Shown piece after piece: positions 1 to 6,931 of a stretch of 9,169 bases of DNA; the stretch's first letter is position 1, and each line of letters begins with the position of its first letter. Both the position numbers and the translations under genes were made by a program. The DNA is taken from assembly GCA_964626505.1 (NCBI GenBank), contig CAZVFR010000145.1, positions 1 through 9,169 of the forward strand. The letters are read 5' to 3'. The stretch comes from CAZUGA01 sp964626505 (GTDB lineage: Bacteria > Pseudomonadota > Gammaproteobacteria > Methylococcales > UBA1147). The notes beneath the pieces are model-generated. The model made no database searches. It was given only the letters and a program-made list of their open reading frames with translations, and was not told the origin of the DNA.

Positions 1-1049
1 CATGCTGGCAATTCACAAGGATAGAGAGGGTCATTATTTTTCCTTTGCGCGAGACCTGCCTGATCTTAGCCGTGCTAGTACAGTGCCAATATACGGAATG
101 TGGGGTGCATATTAATTGGTAACGGAATCACAGGTGGCGTGATGAACAACCCGTATACACATGGTCGAAATGTGGCAAAGATTGCTAATCGTATTCTAAA
201 TGGCGAAGCGCCCGAAAATATCCCCATCTCTCCGAAAGCCGAGTACAACCCAATTTTGATTATCGCCAGCTAGAGCGTTTCAGTATACCTCTGGATCGCT
301 TACCTGATGAAAGCACCATTCATTTCCGGCCGATTAGCTTTTATCAAAATAATCGAATTTGGGTACAGACGGTCGCCGCCGTCTTTATTACATTAGCGGC
401 AGTCATCTACATTCTCATTCGAAATATAATTCGCCGTCGAAACGCTGAATCCGAACTTTTGTCCTTAAACAGGGAACTGGAAGATAAGATCAAAGATCGC
501 ACATTGGAGCTCGAGGATGCAAACAGTCAGCTTCAGCAAATGAACAAAATAATACAAGTTCAAGCCGAAACGGATGACTTAACAAATATTTCTAATAGGA
601 GAATTGGCAGCGTACGATTAGCCAAATTATGCCAACGTTTTGGCGTAAGTGGTGAACCTTTATGTATTGCACTTTTTGATATCGACCGTTTCAAGTCTTT
701 TAACGATGATTTTGGGCATAGTAAAGGCGATGATGTACTTGTATCGGTAGCCGAAGCATCCACGAATTCAATTAGACCATCCGACTTTGTTTGCCGCTGG
801 GGTGGCGAAGAGTTTCTGATTATTTTTCCGAATACCGAGATAGATGACGCAGTTAGTATCGTAGAACGGGTTCGCCAAGCACTATACCGTATTGATACAG
901 GTGTCGAGAAGCAAATTTCTGCTTCCTTTGGGGTAGCAAAAATCAGAAAAGGCGAAGACTACCATCAACTCATAGGTAGAGCGGATTCGGCCCTATATAG
1001 CGCAAAAGCAAACGGGAGGAATCGTGTGGAAGTATTAAATGTTAGCTAA
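1..1049 (+). pseudogene. ABC-substrate-binding-like sensor diguanylate cyclase, 5'-partial and frameshifted
   Basis: The intact parent would be an inner-membrane diguanylate cyclase making c-di-GMP from two GTP. Three frames must be joined. Positions 2-112 (frame 2) and about 113-257 (frame 1) together resemble the C-terminal part of the ABC transporter substrate-binding-like family (PF04392 type: VPIYGMWGAY, then GNGITGGVMNN, then GRNVAKIANRILNGE). From about 258 (frame 3) follow FDYRQLERF, one membrane segment (about 357-420), a coiled coil from about 460, and a GGDEF domain. The active site is GGEEF at 801-815, with an inhibitory RxxD site (RPSD, 774-785) five residues before it, so the catalytic domain itself is complete. 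One extra T near 107-117 and one in the T run at 254-257 would restore a single frame. An isolated ORF could start at TTG 459 but would lack the sensor and membrane anchor. Broken gene or base-calling errors cannot be told apart here. Confidence 0.8.
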
Positions 1050-1498
1050 AAAAACAGAACGTTTTCCTTTTCTCATTAGCAATAAAAAAATGCATCATTG
1101 GCTCCCGTCCAACAAAGGTACGTGCACAAAATGGGGATGGGTCTTGCTTTTTGACTTTTCCGATCGTCGGCTCAAAAGGTAACTACAATTCGCCGATTGC
1201 TCAGCTCAAAATTGACTAGGCAGCTAAGGTCGGCTCCTGGCACGAAGCCGACGAAAACGGTCATTGGATTTGACGTTGTCTGAAGGACGCTACACGACCT
1301 CTAGCCGGCTCTCGTTCTAAGCACAGTAAGACATGTCATCGAGTCTGTACTCGGCCGGGTCACAGCAAACCGTACCGTATTTTGCTTTTGCTAATTGGCC
1401 AAGCCAGGTCGTGCTGTGTCAACACTTTGCCAGGCACAAAGTTAAGCAATTTGTTATAGGCCTGCCGATACGCCGTGGTGAGACCGCGTGGTGACTGT
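1050..1498. other. Gene-free spacer between convergent genes
   Basis: About 450 bases with no ORF that looks coding on either strand. The stretch from about 1130 to 1490 looks richer in G and C than its neighbours. It contains a short perfect hairpin (1229-1252) and an 8-base direct repeat CGTGGTGA at 1474-1481 and 1487-1494. The minus strand near 1441-1460 reads like the start of an integron-type attC or VCR repeat (CCTATAACAAATTGCTTAAC), but I found no matching partner arm, so I do not call a recombination site. An A/T-rich weak stem just after the cyclase stop (about 1052-1070) is a poor terminator candidate. The region may be a decayed mobile or repeat element. Confidence 0.5.
1229..1252. 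repeat. Short inverted repeat (hairpin)
   Basis: GTCGGCT and AGCCGAC form a perfect 7-base stem around a 10-base loop. No T run follows on either strand, so it is not a standard terminator. GTCGGCTC also occurs alone at 1166-1173. Function unknown. Confidence 0.4.
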
Positions 1499-4333
1499 TT
1501 AGCTTTCCGAATGATGCGCCATGACCCCTCCATTCGAACAAATTAATTGGGTCATTTCGGCGCTGTTTAAAGGCTTACTGAAGTAGAAACCTTGTATACG
1601 GTCGCATCCCCACTGTTTGAATAACCGATATTGATCCGTATTTTCAACGCCTTCTGCCACGACGTATATGTCCATATTGTGCGCGAGTCCAATAATCGTT
1701 TTAGCGATATTCGCGTCTTTGGGATCGCTCACTACATTACGCACAAATGACATATCGATTTTGAGTTCATCAACGGGAATTTGTTTAAGTAAATTTAACG
1801 AAGAAAAACCCGTACCAAAATCATCGATAGAAACGAATATGCCTAATTCTTTAATCGCCAGCAGTAGGTCAGTTACTTGATCAATATCGTTCATCATCAA
1901 GTTTTCGGTAATTTCAATTTGTAGGCAACCGCGATTAAGATGGTTCTTGTGGAGCGTCTGACCGAAAATATCGAGCAGGTTTTTTTTCATAAACTGTCGA
2001 GGCGAAAGATTAATTGCAGCAGTTATCATTGGAAGACCTCGTTCTTGCCAATCGTTAAGCTGTCGGCACACAGTTTCTAAAACCCAAAGACCGATATCGT
2101 CAATTAAACCGACCTCTTCGGCTAGAGGAATGAAACAATCTGGCGGGATTAACCCTTTTTGCGGATGATGCCAACGTAACAATGCTTCCATCCCAACGAT
2201 ACGGTTTGACCTTATTTCAACCTGTGGCTGATAGAGTATTTCGAAATCTCCTCCAGATAATGCATTATGCAAATCCTTTTCCATGACGAGACGGGCTTTT
2301 GCGTGATCATTCATACCTTGTGAATAAAAACAAAAATTATTGGAGCCAGACTTTTTAACCCGATACATTGCAGCATCGGCACGGTCAATCAGTGTTTCCG
2401 CTGTAGATCCGTCTTTGGGGAAAACACTGATGCCTATACTTGACGTAACAAAGAGATCCTCCGAATCAATATGGAACGGCTTGGATAAAACATTATGAAT
2501 CTTAACAGCAACGCCCGTTATGGTTTCGGTTTGGCTCAGCCCTTCGAGGAGAACGACGAATTCGTCCCCACCCCACCGAGCAGCCGTATCCACTTGACGT
2601 AACGTACCGCACAGTCGACCCGCGACATCCTTAAGTAATTGATCCCCAATTTGATGCCCCATGCCATCGTTAATTTTCTTAAATCCGTCGAGATCAATGA
2701 ATAAGATTGCAACGCGCCTATTAGATCGAGATGCATTGCCAATTGCTTGTGTCAATCGATCTCCAAGTAAAACCCGATTCGGCAAACGGGTCAGCATGTC
2801 ATGCGTCGCCATATAGGCCATTTTTTTACTGATATTAAGTATTTCAGTGATATCACTAAACGCATAGACCATTCCGAAAAGAGTTCCAGTTTTTCCAACA
2901 ATCGGCTTCTTGGATGTGCGTACAGCATGTTTCTTTCCCAACCGATTGTTAAGAAATCTTGGATTCGGTGCTGAGTCAGGTCGGTTGCTATTTTTTACTT
3001 CAGTAATGCATTCTCCGTCGTTAAAGGTAAATATTTTGCTGATATGTTGGCTTTTGGCCTGAGCATTCTTGAAACCGGAGATTTCTTCGGCGATTGGGTT
3101 CATATATTGAACTATCCCATTTGCGTCGGTCGTGACAACGCCATCACCAATTGAATGGAGCGTTGCTTTGGTTTGCTCCTTTTCTTGATACAAAGTCTTT
3201 GTGATTGCTTGCAAGCGTTGCCAACTCCAGATCGGATAGCTTAGCAACAAACCGATTATTACCGGTCCCGGTGTATACCAAATTCGGAAATTCCATAACA
3301 TCAATAAGCTAAACGTGAACACGAACAACGAAAATATCGCGGTCATGAGCAGTACCCAGCGAGATGTCACAACGCTATACGATATTATTGCAAATAGTAC
3401 GAATATAAACGTTAAAATGCTTCCCATAGTTGGATTGATCGGATGAATGACCAAGCCGGTATACAGCGAACGCAATATGGTGGCGTTTAACTCAACACCC
3501 GTCATTAATTTAGGTTTACCGGTGGTATCAGTATCCGGTATGGCAAAGTGCTGAGCCAGTCCAGCGGCTGTTACGCCAATCAGTATCAGTTTCCCTCGAA
3601 GTGCTGCTGTAACATTCGGGTTATTCAAAACGTCACTATAAGAAATCTGTGTTATTTGGGTGTTTGGATTTGGAAATGGGAATAAGACTCGGTGCCTGAA
3701 ATTCCAGGCTCCATTATCGGGCCGTATGCGTTCAGTTGAGTATCGGTCCGTTAGAGGGTTCTTCAACGTGTGTTCCTGAGAAAGATTGAGCAGAGCAAGA
3801 GGTAAAGCTGGCCAACGCGTATGGCCTAAATAGGCTTGTAGATATACGCTGCGGACGATCCCGTCACTACCCGCCGCTATATGGACATGCCCCAATGCAG
3901 CAGCTGCTTTAGACAGAATCGGTATGGGTGTCGCTACAGAAAAACCGTCATGTCCCGCGACATGGATAGGAAACACCGGCAGCGCAACTCGCCCGCTTTG
4001 GCGAATAGCTTTCGCCAGGGCCACGTCAGCTTGGGACTCGCCGGAATCAGGTTCTGCGAAGATGATATCCAACCCAATCGCCGCGACTCCAGCATTGGTT
4101 AGAATATCAATTAATTCTGCATGCCGGTGGCGAGACCACGGCCATCGACCCAGTTGACTTAAGCTCTGCTCGTCAATCGCAACTATTACGACACTGTCGT
4201 CAGCCTTCCAGTCGAACAGATTCAATTCTATATCATAAAGTTGGTCATTCCATCGTACGATGATGTCTGATCGAAACAAACTAACAGCAAAAAGGGGTAT
4301 ACACACCAACAATAAAAGTCGCGGTAATTGCAT
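1499..4333 (-). CDS. CHASE2-PAS-GGDEF-EAL c-di-GMP cyclase/phosphodiesterase
   Basis: Membrane receptor predicted to make and/or hydrolyse c-di-GMP. Numbered from ATG 4333 (944 aa): a membrane segment at about 3-21; a periplasmic CHASE2 sensor at about 22-300 (VVIVAIDEQSLSQLGRWPW is typical); three membrane segments at about 304-370; a PAS domain at about 384-500; a GGDEF domain at about 504-670; an EAL domain at about 688-928. GGDEF is intact (588-592), with an inhibitory RQVD site (579-582). The EAL domain keeps the expected catalytic and metal residues: EAL 716-718, N775, EITE 807-810, DDFGTG 837-842, K858, EGVE 894-897 and Q914. Both activities are therefore possible; which one dominates is not visible. 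A TTG at 4354 would add 7 residues and leave only 6 bases after the upstream LysM-FecR stop. Neither start has a clear Shine-Dalgarno sequence, and I prefer ATG because the membrane helix begins there. It is almost certainly co-transcribed with the upstream gene. Confidence 0.93.
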   Translation of the reverse strand: MQLPRLLLLVCIPLFAVSLFRSDIIVRWNDQLYDIELNLFDWKADDSVVIVAIDEQSLSQLGRWPWSRHRHAELIDILTNAGVAAIGLDIIFAEPDSGESQADVALAKAIRQSGRVALPVFPIHVAGHDGFSVATPIPILSKAAAALGHVHIAAGSDGIVRSVYLQAYLGHTRWPALPLALLNLSQEHTLKNPLTDRYSTERIRPDNGAWNFRHRVLFPFPNPNTQITQISYSDVLNNPNVTAALRGKLILIGVTAAGLAQHFAIPDTDTTGKPKLMTGVELNATILRSLYTGLVIHPINPTMGSILTFIFVLFAIISYSVVTSRWVLLMTAIFSLFVFTFSLLMLWNFRIWYTPGPVIIGLLLSYPIWSWQRLQAITKTLYQEKEQTKATLHSIGDGVVTTDANGIVQYMNPIAEEISGFKNAQAKSQHISKIFTFNDGECITEVKNSNRPDSAPNPRFLNNRLGKKHAVRTSKKPIVGKTGTLFGMVYAFSDITEILNISKKMAYMATHDMLTRLPNRVLLGDRLTQAIGNASRSNRRVAILFIDLDGFKKINDGMGHQIGDQLLKDVAGRLCGTLRQVDTAARWGGDEFVVLLEGLSQTETITGVAVKIHNVLSKPFHIDSEDLFVTSSIGISVFPKDGSTAETLIDRADAAMYRVKKSGSNNFCFYSQGMNDHAKARLVMEKDLHNALSGGDFEILYQPQVEIRSNRIVGMEALLRWHHPQKGLIPPDCFIPLAEEVGLIDDIGLWVLETVCRQLNDWQERGLPMITAAINLSPRQFMKKNLLDIFGQTLHKNHLNRGCLQIEITENLMMNDIDQVTDLLLAIKELGIFVSIDDFGTGFSSLNLLKQIPVDELKIDMSFVRNVVSDPKDANIAKTIIGLAHNMDIYVVAEGVENTDQYRLFKQWGCDRIQGFYFSKPLNSAEMTQLICSNGGVMAHHSES

Positions 4334-4360
4334 TCGAAATAGGATTTTCTGCAAATAAAT

Positions 4361-6010
4361 TTACAGCGCTATCAAACCGAGCAGGGGTAAAATCATAAGC
4401 AACCACCAATAAAGGTCTTCTTCAGGGACGATAAGAATCTGGGGTTTGTTAAATGGACCGATATAACCATCAGGATCGATATTTCTAACACGTACAAAGT
4501 AATCTCCAGCTTCTGGCCGAGGAATTTTTACTTGTGGTTTGGCAGTTTGTTGATCAAATATGAGTCGTTCAAAGGTAACATCCTCAGCCATCTGGATCTG
4601 GTATTTTTGGCCGGTAAGACCTTTCTTCCAGCGTATATTTATCGACTTGTCGTCGATCTCGGGTTCGTCAGTCGTTGGTGGTGGAGTGATACGCCTGAAT
4701 TGTTCAGTGTTACTAAATGGGCCATGGCCTTCATTTTCATCGACAACGGCCACTCGCCAATAATAAATCCCCAATCCTAGTTCTTCTTCCACTTTCAATT
4801 TCACATCCGGGTGTTTCGGAATATCAATCATCGGATTCAAAAAATCGATATTTTGGGCTATTTGAAAATGGTATTTTTGACCTTTTGCTTGCCGAGACCA
4901 CTTGAAGACAGGACGTTCCAGGATCACGCCAGCGTCAGAATCTGGGAACGTCAGAAACGGAGCTTCCGGACGGGCATTCAACGTAATGCGAAGCTGACTA
5001 TTCAGCCCTTCCAATTTCTGTGCGTCAATATTTCGAACCCGCAAATGATAATGCCCATCGGGCAAATCCGGTCCCCGTATAATGTCGGTTGTAAATAGGC
5101 CATCGTACAAAACCTCATCAAAGGATTGGTCCGCAGCAATCTGAATTCTACGACCTTGTATTTCAGGACCCACAGGTAGGACGAATTCTATCGGAACAGA
5201 CTCGAGAGTTCTGGGGATAGAAGTGGTGTCAGGCGGCTCTAATAATGGAATCGGTGGCAGCGGCGGGGTATTTGCCGCAGCAATCGTCCCGTAACCCTCG
5301 CCAATCAACATCGAATGGTCAGCACTTTTCACCTTAATTTGGCCCGACAAGGTTTCCACTCTTGACTCTTTGATTTCATTCTCCGCGCTGACTCGATAAT
5401 CAGTCCCACGGACCGAAGTTACTGCTGCCGGGGTCGATATTTCAAATCGGCTAGCAGGATCGTTAGTAGGAACAACCTTTGTTTCCATCCTTCCGTAGTC
5501 GAGTTGGACGCGAGTTTCAGTAATTCCTGTAGAGCCGTAAAGCGATAAAATATTCAATGTTATCTGGCTATTGGGTTGTAGCAAAATGATCGAACCATCA
5601 ACAAATTCGATGGTAATATTCGCATCTGTTTCGGTGCGGATAGAATCACCCGCGATAAGCAACTTGCGCCTAGATACTAATTTATCTTTACTCTGTCCTT
5701 CTTCTTTAACAAAGACCCCGCCGTTAACATTTAAGACCCGAGCCATGATCGGGTGTTTGTAAAGTAAGATTGCTGGAATGCGGAGTTTAGTTCCAGGGAC
5801 TAGGTGACGGGGGTCATCTATCTGATTTAAAATTTTAAGCCGTTTCCAGTTTAAAGGATTAATCAAATATTCTGTAGAAAGGGACCAAAGGTTGTCACCG
5901 GAACGAACTTCATAGATCCAGTCCTCGGCGGCGACTGGTACCAATAAAAATCCATAGAAAGTTGATATCACGAGTAACCAATCGATAATAATTTTCCTAA
6001 AAGCTTTCAT
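4361..6010 (-). CDS. Secreted LysM-FecR domain protein with FN3-like repeats
   Basis: Predicted envelope protein of 549 aa from ATG 6010. Residues 1-28 are a signal peptide (basic start, long hydrophobic core, VPVAA then E). A LysM peptidoglycan-binding domain follows at about 33-79 (YEVRSGDNLWSLS to LVPGTKLRIP), then a FecR-type domain at about 100-245 containing SVRGTDYRV. A proline-rich linker leads to Ig/FN3-like repeats at about 270-530: GQKYHFQIAQNIDF (377-390) matches GQKYQIQMAEDVTF (467-480), and YHLRVRNID (321-329) matches YFVRVRNID (504-512). A hydrophobic C-terminal segment (about 533-549) could anchor it. The frame stays open up to TTG 6073, but that start would put 21 residues before the signal peptide. 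No good Shine-Dalgarno precedes ATG 6010. The CHASE2 c-di-GMP gene follows within 27 bases (6 if its TTG is used), which suggests a shared envelope-signalling role. This is not a classical iron-siderophore FecR: no sigma factor or TonB receptor lies nearby. Confidence 0.88.
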   Translation of the reverse strand: MKAFRKIIIDWLLVISTFYGFLLVPVAAEDWIYEVRSGDNLWSLSTEYLINPLNWKRLKILNQIDDPRHLVPGTKLRIPAILLYKHPIMARVLNVNGGVFVKEEGQSKDKLVSRRKLLIAGDSIRTETDANITIEFVDGSIILLQPNSQITLNILSLYGSTGITETRVQLDYGRMETKVVPTNDPASRFEISTPAAVTSVRGTDYRVSAENEIKESRVETLSGQIKVKSADHSMLIGEGYGTIAAANTPPLPPIPLLEPPDTTSIPRTLESVPIEFVLPVGPEIQGRRIQIAADQSFDEVLYDGLFTTDIIRGPDLPDGHYHLRVRNIDAQKLEGLNSQLRITLNARPEAPFLTFPDSDAGVILERPVFKWSRQAKGQKYHFQIAQNIDFLNPMIDIPKHPDVKLKVEEELGLGIYYWRVAVVDENEGHGPFSNTEQFRRITPPPTTDEPEIDDKSINIRWKKGLTGQKYQIQMAEDVTFERLIFDQQTAKPQVKIPRPEAGDYFVRVRNIDPDGYIGPFNKPQILIVPEEDLYWWLLMILPLLGLIAL

Positions 6011-6115
6011 CGCAGTCCATAGATTGGTAATTAGCAAAAGCGAATCATAAAGCCAGCCAGATAACGATTGCAATAGTCCTTCACGATAAAATGCTGGCGA
6101 ATATTTATGAATTAG

Positions 6116-6133
6116 TCAGGTTGGTTCTGTCAT
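6116..6133 (-). other. Five-codon mini-ORF with strong ribosome binding site
   Basis: ATG 6133 encodes MTEPT then TGA. It is preceded at a 7-base distance by AGGAGGAG (6141-6148, minus strand), the best Shine-Dalgarno sequence in the window. The frame is the same as that of the LysM-FecR gene: after the TGA it stays open through to that protein. It may be a leader peptide, a remnant of an older start now cut off by a nonsense codon, or chance. Confidence 0.4.
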
Positions 6134-6310
6134 ATATAGACTCCTCCTTTTATCGCAAGACAAATTTCATTCATTTGGTCATTAAAACAGCAATCACAAT
6201 TGCGGTCATATATACCGACTCTCAGTAGAAGCTTTCTTCCAGACCCTGATGAATAATCTGCGCGCTTTTGCCTTATCAAGTTCGCGATCTTTTCGCTCCT
6301 GACAAACCAC
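6130..6310 (-). other. Chain of three small overlapping ORFs in the operon leader
   Basis: Reading on the minus strand: a 34-codon ORF from GTG 6310 to a TGA at 6206-6208 (contains VWKKASTESRYI); then MTAIVIAVLMTK (6171-6209); then MNEICLAIKGGVYI (6130-6174); then the mini-ORF at 6116-6133. Each stop overlaps the next start as ATGA, at 6206-6209, 6171-6174 and 6130-6133. The 34-codon peptide is basic and looks somewhat protein-like, but I do not recognise it and see no Shine-Dalgarno before its GTG. This may be a translationally coupled leader, a decayed gene, or coincidence. Confidence 0.25.
6141..6148 (-). promoter_or_regulatory. Near-consensus Shine-Dalgarno sequence without a normal gene
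   Basis: AGGAGGAG on the minus strand lies 7 bases before ATG 6133. It also overlaps the codons of a 14-residue ORF (6130-6174), so translation of that ORF would cross the binding site. The LysM-FecR gene start itself lacks any comparable site. Confidence 0.5.
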
Positions 6311-6598
6311 GGGGTTTTAAAATTTTAGTCTGACCTATTTTGCCATCAAAATATCCGAAAGTTATAATCGGAGCAACATTGATTATTCTTGTGCGAGTGG
6401 CAGCTATTGGCACATAACAGCCGGTCGCGACGTTAGTTTATTGATCGATTGAATGTCCGCTATCAGCGTAGCCGACTGAATTGATGTGTGACATAAATTG
6501 CTCGGATATCTTGATAACCATGTGCTCCTAATAAACCTTTGCAGAGTCTGAATTGGTTCGTCTGGGCTTGTGGCAAAATCCTCTTGCCAACCCCTTTT
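6311..6598. other. Intergenic stretch between the divergent operons
   Basis: No gene supported. Minus-strand ORFs crossing here begin inside the hip operators without ribosome binding sites. No confident promoter for the minus-strand operon was found; a weak candidate pair (TTGCTC, 17 bases, TATTTT) lies on the minus strand at about 6345-6375. A segment at 6401-6423 resembles the hairpin region at 1229-1252. Confidence 0.4.
6571..6589. repeat. Inverted repeat upstream of the hip operators
   Basis: TGGCAA and TTGCCA form a 6-base stem around 7 bases, followed on the plus strand by CCCC and a run of five T. It could be a weak terminator protecting the hip promoter from upstream transcription, or a separate protein-binding site. 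Its centre (6580) lies close to one more 27-base step upstream of the operator array, but its sequence is different. Confidence 0.35.
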
Positions 6599-6616
6599 TA
6601 TACGCAATATAGAATA
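6599..6616. promoter_or_regulatory. Predicted HipB operator O3 (degenerate)
   Basis: The left half TATACG is perfect; six bases later the right half AGAATA matches CGTATA at four of six positions. Its centre, 6607.5, is exactly 27 bases before the next operator. Confidence 0.5.
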
Positions 6617-6618
6617 TA

Positions 6619-6645
6619 TTGACATTATACGGATAATCGTATAAA
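6619..6645 (+). promoter_or_regulatory. hipBA promoter
   Basis: A perfect -35 box TTGACA (6619-6624) precedes TATAAA (6640-6645) at a 15-base spacer, or TAAATA (6642-6647) at 17. The spacer is filled by a palindromic operator, so a bound repressor would block RNA polymerase. The expected transcript start is near 6652, giving a leader of about 40 bases before the hipB ATG at 6691. Confidence 0.6.
6625..6644. promoter_or_regulatory. Predicted HipB operator O2 (perfect palindrome)
   Basis: TTATACG, six bases, CGTATAA: a perfect 7-base palindrome lying between the -35 box and the -10 region. Its core TATACG-N6-CGTATA is the same as in the site at 6653-6670. Likely target of the HipB dimer for autorepression (inference from position and from the E. 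coli hip system, which uses a different palindrome). Confidence 0.7.
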
Positions 6646-6652
6646 TATTGTA

Positions 6653-6670
6653 TATACGGTTTGTCGTATA
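6653..6670. promoter_or_regulatory. Predicted HipB operator O1
   Basis: TATACG, six bases, CGTATA: a perfect 6-base palindrome with a different central hexamer from the site at 6625-6644, its centre 27 bases further on. It overlaps the predicted transcription start and ends 20 bases before the preferred hipB start codon. Confidence 0.7.
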
Positions 6671-6690
6671 GAACAGAAAGGTTGATGGCG

Positions 6691-6930
6691 ATGACCATAC
6701 GTAACAACAAAGAATTTGGCGAAGTCGTCCGCATAACTCGTCAGAAGCAGAAACTACGGCAAGTTGACCTTGCGCGCAAAGCTTCTGTGAGACAGGCTCT
6801 CATTTCAGAGATTGAGAATGGTGCGATAAGTGCGAAGCTCGATACAGTCATTAAAGTTTTAGCTGCGCTGGGCATGGACTTGTCTGTTGTGCCACGCAAA
6901 AAAGCAGAATTCGATCCAACGGAGTATTAA
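6691..6930 (+). CDS. hipB: HipB-type antitoxin, XRE-family repressor
   Basis: Antitoxin and DNA-binding autorepressor of a type II toxin-antitoxin pair; HipB proteins bind HipA as dimers, neutralise it and repress their own promoter. From ATG 6691 it is 79 aa with a single XRE/Cro helix-turn-helix at about 10-66 (QVDLARKASVRQALISEIEN contains the recognition region) and a short charged tail. ATG 6691 is chosen because AAAGG (6677-6681) lies 9 bases before it. ATG 6685 would be only 3 bases from that site, and a TTG at 6661 lies inside an operator. The stop codon is one base before the hipA ATG, so the two genes are surely one operon with the usual antitoxin-first order. Three palindromes upstream are its probable binding sites. 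Confidence 0.9.
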   Translation: MTIRNNKEFGEVVRITRQKQKLRQVDLARKASVRQALISEIENGAISAKLDTVIKVLAALGMDLSVVPRKKAEFDPTEY

Positions 6931-6931
6931 A

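Noticed and set aside
1440..1462. attC or VCR-like integron repeat on the minus strand
   Set aside because: Only one arm resembles the repeat; no complementary arm with suitable spacing was found.
3881..4157. Plus-strand ORFs inside the CHASE2 gene
   Set aside because: They are antisense shadows of a strongly supported domain-bearing gene.
6353..6364. 12-base exact repeat ATCCGAAAGTTA also at 8657-8668, beside the IS200 right end
   Set aside because: In a window of this size a few 12-base matches are expected by chance; flanking similarity is slight and the 6353 copy has no IS hairpin next to it.
6404..6734. Two minus-strand ORFs of 73 and 68 codons overlapping the hip promoter and hipB start
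   Set aside because: Starts lie within or past the operator array, lack Shine-Dalgarno sequences, and the products look like no protein; the region is explained by the hip control elements.
6887..6931. Upstream TTG start for hipA giving 15 extra residues
   Set aside because: It would overlap hipB in another frame; ATG 6932 has a good ribosome site and matches the start of known HipA proteins.
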